Source: Verrucomicrobiia bacterium (lineage in GTDB: Bacteria; Verrucomicrobiota; Verrucomicrobiia; Limisphaerales; Fontisphaeraceae). From it: 64,000 nt of DNA. Made by a program: the position numbers and the translations under genes. The notes beneath the pieces are model-generated. The model was not told the DNA's origin and made no database searches. It worked only from the letters and a program-made list of their open reading frames with translations. Below, piece after piece: positions 8,760 to 15,228 of this stretch (within the stretch, counting starts at the first letter, position 1; the number at the start of each line of letters is the position of its first letter). The stretch spans positions 38,958-102,957 of the forward strand of contig JAOAIT010000029.1 in assembly GCA_026414565.1 (NCBI GenBank). The letters run 5' to 3'.

Positions 8760-10223
8760 ATGCCTATCCCCATGCCATCCGATACGGCCGCTGTTCTGGG
8801 CCAGCAAGCTGAGAAATGCCAAAGCCGTTCGCTCTTCTGCGATCGTTTTGCCGATCCAGCGGCTAGAGAGCAAGCACGCAAGCACTGGTTTTCTCAGCTC
8901 ATTCGGAAAAACCCAGAGGCAATAAGCCTGCAAGCCCGACAGGACTTTCTTGCCGCAATCAAGACCAGCCCCACAAACCTCCTCTACGCCCAGCTTCAGG
9001 CCCGACTCATGGTGAACATGGCCGGGGGCGTCATGGAAAACGCCGGCCTCTGTCTCGACCGCTTTGGCATGCCCTACATCCCCGGCAGCGCCGTCAAAGG
9101 CTGTGCCCGGCGCGCCGCTCTGGCCGCCCTTCATGATTGGCCGAGTTCAAACCAAAAGCCCGGCAATGACCATCCCCTGGCGAGTGCCTACGATTCTTCC
9201 TTTGCTTCCCCGGCGCAAATGCTCGCCACCGTCGCCCTGGTGTTTGGCTGGTGCGAACAAGATTGGAAGCAAGATTCCGACTTCGGCTGGGCCTGCCCGG
9301 ATGAACAAACCCGCCGGGATGCAGCCGAATTACTCGCGGGAAAGCTTAACCAGAAAATTGAAGAAAAACAAAAACAAACCCCATGGAAGGTTCTGCCCAA
9401 CTTCGCCGGTCTCATCTCCTTCCTGCCTGCTTACGCGGTGGACTTGGGAAGAACTGGGGTAATTGATGGTCTGCCCCACCCTGTCCCCTCTCCGGGCAAG
9501 CTCGAGCTGGATGTCGTCACCTGCCATCACCCCGAATACTATTCCGGCAAGAAACCAATTGCCACCGATACCGAGGACCCCAACCCCGTTGTCTTTCCCG
9601 CCGTGGCGCCCGGGCACGTTTTTGCCTTTGCCCTGCTCCCCCTGCCCCGCGCCGGCCGCTCCCTGGCCCAAATCCAGTGGGATCAAACCCAGCTTAAACT
9701 CCTGGAAATCGCCAGAAACTGGCTCGCCGCCGGCCTTGCCGTCTTCGGCCTCGGCGCCAAAACCAACGCCGGCTATGGGTGGTTTGACACCAGCAGCAAC
9801 ATTCAAACCATTGCCTCGAATGCCCTGGTCGAGGCCGAGAAACACCGTCAAGAACAAACTCGCATACGACAAGAGGCGGAAAGGCACGAAGCCGCTCAAG
9901 CAGAGCAACAGCGCAGAGCTGCCGAAATTAAGGCCGCCACCGCAAACATGACACCTGAACAGAAATTGGATTACCAAATTGCCCACCTAACCCAAGAACA
10001 ATTTCGAGGTTGGCTAAACAGTTTTCTGAAACGTAATGAGGAAGAGCAAAAGGCCATCGTCAGAGCATTGCGCCTGCCTCCTGAGGACAAAGCGTCGCGC
10101 CGAAGCTTCTGGGAAGATTTAAAGAACAAAGCGAGCAAAGGCGGTGATTCCGCCCGCGTCAAGGAAGCCATACATAAATTAAGTAAAAAAATGTACCCAG
10201 GCAAAGAAAGTAAAATGCCATGA
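8760..10223 (+). CDS. cmr6: Cmr6 RAMP subunit with a long C-terminal helical extension
   Basis: 487 residues; most Cmr6 proteins I know are roughly 250-350. Residues about 75-345 are the RAMP domain: LMVNMAGGVMENAGLCLDRF, then IPGSAVKGCARRAA and the closing glycine turn FGLGAKTNAGYGWF. From about residue 350 to the end is an added, highly charged segment: a Glu/Arg/Gln-rich probable coiled coil (about 353-400) followed by a helical, Lys-rich tail (LTQEQFRGWLNSFLKRNEEE and onwards). A good Shine-Dalgarno (GAGGTG at 8750-8755) supports ATG 8760. Cmr6 caps the filament with Cmr1 near the 3' end of the crRNA. The function of the tail is unknown; it could bind Cmr1, RNA or a partner protein. Confidence 0.93.
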   Translation: MPIPMPSDTAAVLGQQAEKCQSRSLFCDRFADPAAREQARKHWFSQLIRKNPEAISLQARQDFLAAIKTSPTNLLYAQLQARLMVNMAGGVMENAGLCLDRFGMPYIPGSAVKGCARRAALAALHDWPSSNQKPGNDHPLASAYDSSFASPAQMLATVALVFGWCEQDWKQDSDFGWACPDEQTRRDAAELLAGKLNQKIEEKQKQTPWKVLPNFAGLISFLPAYAVDLGRTGVIDGLPHPVPSPGKLELDVVTCHHPEYYSGKKPIATDTEDPNPVVFPAVAPGHVFAFALLPLPRAGRSLAQIQWDQTQLKLLEIARNWLAAGLAVFGLGAKTNAGYGWFDTSSNIQTIASNALVEAEKHRQEQTRIRQEAERHEAAQAEQQRRAAEIKAATANMTPEQKLDYQIAHLTQEQFRGWLNSFLKRNEEEQKAIVRALRLPPEDKASRRSFWEDLKNKASKGGDSARVKEAIHKLSKKMYPGKESKMP

Positions 10224-11089
10224 AAACCCAACTCTACCACATCGAATTCCTCACCCCTTGCTTCGGAGCCGGAGCAGATCAGACCAAAGCTGAATTGCGC
10301 CCCTCTGAAATTCGCGGCCAGCTCCGCTGGTGGTTCCGCGCCCTGGGCGGTACCCTCCAACAAGAACGCAAAGCCTTTGGTGGCGTTCACCAAGACCAGC
10401 CCGTTTCAAGCAAATTACTTGTCCGCGTTCACCAGCAGCCTCAAGGAGAGAAAAATGACTGGACCTCTAGAATTGAAAGACAAGGTGTTGGGCCTGAGAC
10501 GTACCTGCTTGGATTCTTTTGCGGAAAAACCGGACGCCTGAACGCTACTGGAGCCCTGCCGCCCGGCAGCAAGGCGGTCATAGAGATTCTCTTTAAGGAA
10601 ACGCCTTCCGAATTGCTCGAACTCGCCTTGGAAGCATTTTTTTCAATGGGAGCTTTGGGCTTCCGCATCACCCGGTGTGCCGGAGCGCTTTGTAGTGAGG
10701 AATATAAACTCAACGAGCAAGGTTGGAGTAAACTCAGTGAAAAACTCACTGCCAAAGGATTCCAAGTGACCTTAATCGGCAAACCATTCAATAACTGGGT
10801 TGATCTTATCACACATGCTGGCACTCTATTGAAAAATGGACTCCGAGGCCGTAATGGCTTGGGCATCAGCGCTGGCGCTGGAGGCACAAGGCCCAACGCG
10901 CTTGGCTCAGCCAAACCCCGCCAAGCCAGCGTGCTCCACCTGCGGCCTGTCCGTATAGATAATCAGCTCCGCCTGGCATTGATCGAGGCCCCGCATGGAC
11001 GCATCCTCGGCCCGCCAGCACTTCGAGCCCACAATAATCGCGGTTCCATCATTGCCCTAGCCCGAGAGCGCAAAATCATACAACGATGA
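10220..11089 (+). CDS. cmr1: Cmr1 RAMP subunit of the Cmr complex
   Basis: 289 residues. The N-terminus (YHIEFLTPCFGAGADQTKAE, then LRPSEIRGQLRWWFRALGG) is diagnostic for Cmr1, including the RPSEIRGQLRWWFRA signature. Cmr1 sits at the crRNA 3' end and helps capture target RNA. It overlaps the cmr6 stop by 4 bp (ATGA, 10220-10223). The length is at the short end for Cmr1, and the second RAMP half is compact (KNGLRGRNGLGISAGAGGTR is the glycine turn), but no frameshift is apparent. It is the last structural cmr gene; 69 bp separate it from the accessory cassette. Confidence 0.94.
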   Translation: MKTQLYHIEFLTPCFGAGADQTKAELRPSEIRGQLRWWFRALGGTLQQERKAFGGVHQDQPVSSKLLVRVHQQPQGEKNDWTSRIERQGVGPETYLLGFFCGKTGRLNATGALPPGSKAVIEILFKETPSELLELALEAFFSMGALGFRITRCAGALCSEEYKLNEQGWSKLSEKLTAKGFQVTLIGKPFNNWVDLITHAGTLLKNGLRGRNGLGISAGAGGTRPNALGSAKPRQASVLHLRPVRIDNQLRLALIEAPHGRILGPPALRAHNNRGSIIALARERKIIQR

Positions 11090-11158
11090 ATACCGCCCTC
11101 GAACTGTACGATGTTATGAAACAAGATTCTCATCTCCAGCCGTTTCCTTGATTACCGT

Positions 11159-12988
11159 ATGGCCAAGCCTACCTTGTTTATTTCGCTGGGGAAGAGTCAG
11201 GCGATTGTGCCCGAGGCTTACTTGGTTCATGGGACCAAGTTTGCCTCGGTGCGTGTCATTACCACCAAAAACACCGGCGTTGAGCTCATCACCTCGTTCT
11301 TTGCTCAGTGCGCGCCCGGCGTGGCTCTGGAGATCAGCCGGGTCGCCGGGTTTGACGGTTTGACCGATGCGGAGGATCATTTCCTTTTTGAAGAGGTCCT
11401 GTATCGCTGGATTCTGCATGCCCAGGTCCCTCCGCCGGAGCGGTATGTTTGTCTGGCGGGCGGCTTCAAAACCATGTCCGCCGCCATGCAAAAAGCGGCC
11501 GCGGTGCTTGGGGCCCAAGATGTCTTCCATGTCATTGCCGATGACCGCAACGGGCCCCTTCCCGAGACCCTGGAGCAAATCCAAGAGGCCGTTCAAAAGA
11601 AGCGCATTTACTGCATTTCCCTGGGACCGGAAGGCGGCTGGCCCCAGTTTCGCCAGTTCCGGCCCGAGGATTATCCCCTGATCGTTGCCCGGCAGGCGGG
11701 CCAAGAACGCTGGCTTGAGGTGGGGGACAAGAGATTCCGCACTCATCTGCGGGAAATCGTTGAGCGCAGCCACAACATCGCCAACGCCTGGGACAACCTG
11801 CCCCAACTTCCCTTTGCCCGGCTGGCCACCTGGCCCCGGGAGGCCCTGGGCTGGCTGGGTCAACCCCTCGATCCGGAGCACGATGCAGCGTGGATCGGAA
11901 AATTGCCGAAGGTCGAACTCCATTGCCATCTGGGCGGCTTTGCCACCGGCGGTGAACTATTGCAAGAAGTCCGCAAGCGCGCGGAAAATGGCCGCCAACT
12001 TCCTGCTTTGAAAGCCCTGAAGCTGCCCCGTGGCTGGCCCCTGCCGCCGGATACGATCCCGCTGGTTAAGTACATGAAACTGGGTAACAACAGCGGCACC
12101 CAGCTTCTGAAAGATTCCGGCTGCCTCCGCGCCCAGTGTGAGCTCCTTTACCAGCATCTGCGCAGTCAGAACATCCTCTACGCCGAAATCCGCTGCTCCC
12201 CCGCCAATTATGCCGCGTCCGGCTGCTCCCCCTGGCAGGTGCTATGCGCCATCCGCCAGACTTTCCAGGACTGCATGGAGCAATGGCCCGGCTGTCATGT
12301 CAACCTTATCCTCATCGCCACCCGGCGCCAGGGGGGCGACTTCCGCGCAGCCATCTCCCGGCATCTGGCCCTGGCCATCACCGCCGCCGAACATTGGAGG
12401 GCAGAAGACCAATGCCGCGTCGTCGGCGTGGACCTGGCCGGTTACGAAGCCGCCGACACTCGCGCCCATTATTTCCGCGAGGAATTTATTGGCATCCATC
12501 GCTGCGGCCTGGCCATCACGGTGCATGCGGGTGAAAATGACGAAGCCGAGGGCATCTGGCGGGCCGTGTTTGATCTCAACGCCCGCCGCCTGGGGCACGC
12601 CCTGCATCTCACCGAGTCCCCGGAGCTGATGCGCTCCGTCGCGGCCCGCGGCATCGGCATCGAAATGTGCCCCTACGCCAACTACCAAATCCACCCTTAC
12701 CAAATCCCCGGTCTTCGCGGGCAGGGGAACCAGCGCCGGGAAACCTATCCGTTGCGCAAGTACCTGGAACAGGGCATCCGCGTCACCGTCAACACCGACA
12801 ACCCCGGGATTTCCGCCGCCGACCTTACCCAAAATCTGCTGCTTGCCGGACGCCTCTGTCCCGAACTGACCCGGCTGGACATTCTCAAACTTCAGCGCCA
12901 CGCCCTTGAGGCGGCCTTCATCAGCCCGGGCCAGCGGCAGGAGTTGGCGCGCAAATTTGAAGAGGAACTCTCTCCACGCCTGCCATGA
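11159..12988 (+). CDS. cad1: Cad1: CARF-adenosine deaminase fusion, CRISPR ancillary effector
   Basis: 609 residues. Residues 1 to about 200 form a CARF sensor: FISLGKSQAIVPEAY near the N-terminus and CLAGGFKTM at 98-106, the ligand-loop type motif of Csx1-like CARFs. From about residue 245 the chain is an adenosine-deaminase TIM barrel with a complete metal site: KVELHCHLGG (His255, His257), HAGE (His456, Glu459), RLGHAL (His480) and VNTDNPGIS (Asp547). Cad1-type proteins bind cyclic oligoadenylate and deaminate ATP to ITP, stopping growth during infection; that is known for the family and inferred here. Canonical adenosine deaminases usually have Asp-Asp at the last motif; here the second position is Asn548. 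The stop overlaps the next start (ATGA), so the Nudix protein is coupled to it. Confidence 0.93.
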   Translation: MAKPTLFISLGKSQAIVPEAYLVHGTKFASVRVITTKNTGVELITSFFAQCAPGVALEISRVAGFDGLTDAEDHFLFEEVLYRWILHAQVPPPERYVCLAGGFKTMSAAMQKAAAVLGAQDVFHVIADDRNGPLPETLEQIQEAVQKKRIYCISLGPEGGWPQFRQFRPEDYPLIVARQAGQERWLEVGDKRFRTHLREIVERSHNIANAWDNLPQLPFARLATWPREALGWLGQPLDPEHDAAWIGKLPKVELHCHLGGFATGGELLQEVRKRAENGRQLPALKALKLPRGWPLPPDTIPLVKYMKLGNNSGTQLLKDSGCLRAQCELLYQHLRSQNILYAEIRCSPANYAASGCSPWQVLCAIRQTFQDCMEQWPGCHVNLILIATRRQGGDFRAAISRHLALAITAAEHWRAEDQCRVVGVDLAGYEAADTRAHYFREEFIGIHRCGLAITVHAGENDEAEGIWRAVFDLNARRLGHALHLTESPELMRSVAARGIGIEMCPYANYQIHPYQIPGLRGQGNQRRETYPLRKYLEQGIRVTVNTDNPGISAADLTQNLLLAGRLCPELTRLDILKLQRHALEAAFISPGQRQELARKFEEELSPRLP

Positions 12989-13620
12989 CGATCGTCTCTG
13001 AGGAACTTGTGCTCTGCACGGCCGTGGCGGATCTGCCCACTGCCTGGCTGCCCATCGCGGGCGCCGTGGCCATGGACGAAGCCACCCTCTACCAACACCT
13101 TGACCCTCTGCCCCCCCATTGGCTGCCTCGTTCCCAAGCCGAGCAAAACACCCGCTACAAACAATGGATTCCCTACCTGCTCCTGCTGAATCCCCGCAAG
13201 CAAATCGCCGCCTACGCCCGCCAAGGCGCCGAAACCCGCCTCCACGGCCGCTGCTCCGTGGGCATTGGCGGCCACATCAACCCCGGCGATGCGCCGGAAA
13301 CCGAGGGCCCCTTTGCCTGGCGCGACACCATTCACAACTGCCTGCGCCGCGAATTGAACGAGGAATTCCCCGCCGCCCTCCCGGGGCGCACGCGCTTTCT
13401 GGGCCTCATCCATGAGTCCCTCACCCCGGTGGGGCAGGTCCACCTCGGCCTTGTGTTTCTGCATCAGCTTTTCCACCAACCCGGCCCCGCCGGCCCGGAA
13501 CTGCAAAACCTCCAATGGCTCGCGCCCGCCACCGTTGGACGCCTGCCCGCAGAGAACGGCACGCAGTTTGAACTGTGGTCCCAGCTTGCCCTGCAACTGT
13601 TGCCTCCTGTCCTGCCATGA
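12985..13620 (+). CDS. Nudix hydrolase (COG4112-like) in the CRISPR accessory cassette
   Basis: 211 residues. A Nudix fold is indicated by CSVGIGGHINPGD (residues 90-102) and LRRELNEEF (120-128), the REUxEE metal-binding helix. The distance from the first Gly to RELNEE is about 26 residues against about 14 in the standard box, so there is an insertion; GGHIN plus RELNEE is the arrangement of the MutT-type predicted phosphoesterases grouped as COG4112. There is no CARF domain, so it is probably not gated directly by cyclic oligoadenylate. It overlaps the genes on both sides by 4 bp. Likely substrates are nucleoside triphosphates; given its neighbour, ITP to IMP is the most attractive guess. 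Signal-molecule degradation or (d)NTP clean-up are alternatives. Confidence 0.88.
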   Translation: MTIVSEELVLCTAVADLPTAWLPIAGAVAMDEATLYQHLDPLPPHWLPRSQAEQNTRYKQWIPYLLLLNPRKQIAAYARQGAETRLHGRCSVGIGGHINPGDAPETEGPFAWRDTIHNCLRRELNEEFPAALPGRTRFLGLIHESLTPVGQVHLGLVFLHQLFHQPGPAGPELQNLQWLAPATVGRLPAENGTQFELWSQLALQLLPPVLP

Positions 13621-14819
13621 TCCTGCTCTCCCTAGCCTCCAAACAAATCTGGCCTCACATCCTCCTGGCGGCCCACCTCAAGCCCGAGCGCCTGTTTCTC
13701 CTCCACAGCCAGGACAAAATCGAATCCCAAGGCCCCGCGCAGCGCCTGAAGCGCCTGCTCGACCAATCCGCCCTGGTGCCCCCCGGCCACACGCGCCTGG
13801 AACCTGTTTCCGACACCGATTTCCACGAGGTGGAACAACAACTGGATCAACTGCAGCTTCGCCATCAGCTTCAACTTTCCGACTGCGTCCTCAATTTCAC
13901 CGGCGGCAACAAACTGATGGCCACCGCGGCTTTCCGCTGGGCCGCCCGCCGGGGCCTGCGCGCCTGCTACCTGGAACGCCGCCATCGGCTCACCTGGTTC
14001 GCGCCCCGTGATGGAGACATCCACACTGAAACCGAAGTGCTCGACCCCCACCTTACCGACACTCTCGATCCCCTGGCCCTGCTCCGGTGCCACCTGGAGG
14101 CCTCCGAAATCCAGAACAAGGGCCATACCCTCTCCCTCAACCGCCAGGGCCAGGAATGCGGCCTTCCCAAATTCCTTAAACTCATTCAAAACGGACACGA
14201 TCCCAACGCGTTTTTGCAGCCCATCACCACCCAGGCCAGGGACGGTGACCGTTTGGAGCTCTCCACCGCGGCCATTCTTCTAAAACTTGGCGTCCACGCC
14301 GTGCAGCGCGGTCTTCGCCTCAAAGTCAAATCCGTCTCCAAAGTCAGCACCAGCCAGCCCCATCTGGAAATTGATCTCCTCTTCAATTGGGGCGGCCGCC
14401 TTTGGTTGGTGGACTGCAAGGATCGCCGCGCCCCGGAAGACTTTGTCCACAAGCTCCGGAAGGAATTGCGCTCCCCCTTGTCAGAAAGCGCCCACCATCT
14501 TTTGAACCGCATCGCCAGCGAGCTGAGTATCAGCCAGACCAAAGTCCTCAAAGAAGACCTGCTGGCCATCCACGAAATTGACGGCCTCCTGGGGCAGATA
14601 CTTTGTATCCGCAAAGCTCCGCTCCCCCCCGAAGTCGAACAATACGCCAAACACAACCACATCACTGTGATCTACAAGAATGAACTGGCGATCAAACTCC
14701 CCGAATTGATCAACCCCCCGCCGCCTGAACCTTCCGCCCCCGCTGCTTCCCCGGTCTGTGGAGCGGCGCTGCAAACCGCGGACGGGATGCCCCCCGCTGA
14801 CCCCGCCATGCAAACTTGA
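13617..14819 (+). CDS. CARF-PD-(D/E)XK nuclease of the Card1/Can2 type
   Basis: 400 residues from the ATG that overlaps the Nudix stop (ATGA 13617-13620). Residues 1 to about 150 are a CARF domain with VLNFTGGNKLMA (Asn93 to Lys99), the Card1/Can2-type ligand motif. The C-terminal half is a restriction-like nuclease: HLEIDLLF with Glu251 and Asp253, then LWLVDCKD with Asp266 and Lys268, the D-x(n)-(D/E)xK core. Family members are dimers switched on by cyclic tetra-adenylate that nick DNA and/or cleave RNA, giving dormancy or plasmid and phage clearance; the activity here is inferred. After about residue 370 there is a Pro/Ala-rich tail (NPPPPEPSAPAASP) not needed for the fold. It is the last gene of the operon before the array leader. 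Confidence 0.88.
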   Translation: MILLSLASKQIWPHILLAAHLKPERLFLLHSQDKIESQGPAQRLKRLLDQSALVPPGHTRLEPVSDTDFHEVEQQLDQLQLRHQLQLSDCVLNFTGGNKLMATAAFRWAARRGLRACYLERRHRLTWFAPRDGDIHTETEVLDPHLTDTLDPLALLRCHLEASEIQNKGHTLSLNRQGQECGLPKFLKLIQNGHDPNAFLQPITTQARDGDRLELSTAAILLKLGVHAVQRGLRLKVKSVSKVSTSQPHLEIDLLFNWGGRLWLVDCKDRRAPEDFVHKLRKELRSPLSESAHHLLNRIASELSISQTKVLKEDLLAIHEIDGLLGQILCIRKAPLPPEVEQYAKHNHITVIYKNELAIKLPELINPPPPEPSAPAASPVCGAALQTADGMPPADPAMQT

Positions 14820-15228
14820 GGCGACCGCCGTAATAACGGCAAACCATGAGCTTCACCCAACATCAATGCGGGCCTTGGCGAAACACGGCAAGGCACGGCC
14901 TGCGCCAGCAGTCCGCCCGTTTCCCTGGCCCCCACCAGCCAACCCCTTGCTCCATCGGCCACTTCCGAATCAGTCCCACCCCCAACCACGCCACGGCTTG
15001 GGGCATTTTGTTGCGTGCCACCCTCCAAAAAAATTTCAGGTCAGGAGCTGAAAACGCTGAAAAAGGGGGGGCTCCTGACCTAAGTCATAAACTACTGATG
15101 ACAAACAAGATACGCAATATTGAGAAAATCTTTAATGATAAAGAAGCAGGCAATATGCCAACACAAAAATGGCCTCCTGACCTGGAAAACACTTGCGCAG
15201 TTGCGGCAGAATGGGTTACAAAGGCAGA
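14820..15228 (+). promoter_or_regulatory. CRISPR leader region
   Basis: 409 bp between the nuclease gene and the first repeat. The distal half is GC-rich like the genome; from about 15,000 it becomes AT-rich, as leaders do. Its position upstream of the intact repeats, with the degenerate repeat at the far end, supports it being the leader. It holds three copies of a decamer (see separate entry). Frames crossing it show no family features and one runs into the first repeat, so I do not call a gene. The array promoter is presumably here, but no clear -35/-10 pair stands out. Confidence 0.7.
15038..15081. repeat. Leader inverted repeat with a third copy at 15174-15183
   Basis: AGGTCAGGAGC at 15038-15048 pairs perfectly with GCTCCTGACCT at 15071-15081 (11 bp, 22-nt spacer). 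The same decamer CTCCTGACCT occurs again as a direct copy at 15174-15183, 46 bp before the first repeat. Such repeated leader elements could bind a regulator or the integration machinery, or form a hairpin in the pre-crRNA leader transcript. Function not established. Confidence 0.75.

Noticed and set aside
11086..11151. 21-codon frame overlapping the cmr1 stop (ATGA)
   Set aside because: Too short, no recognisable features; the overlap may be chance. Could be a coupling leader peptide but nothing supports it.
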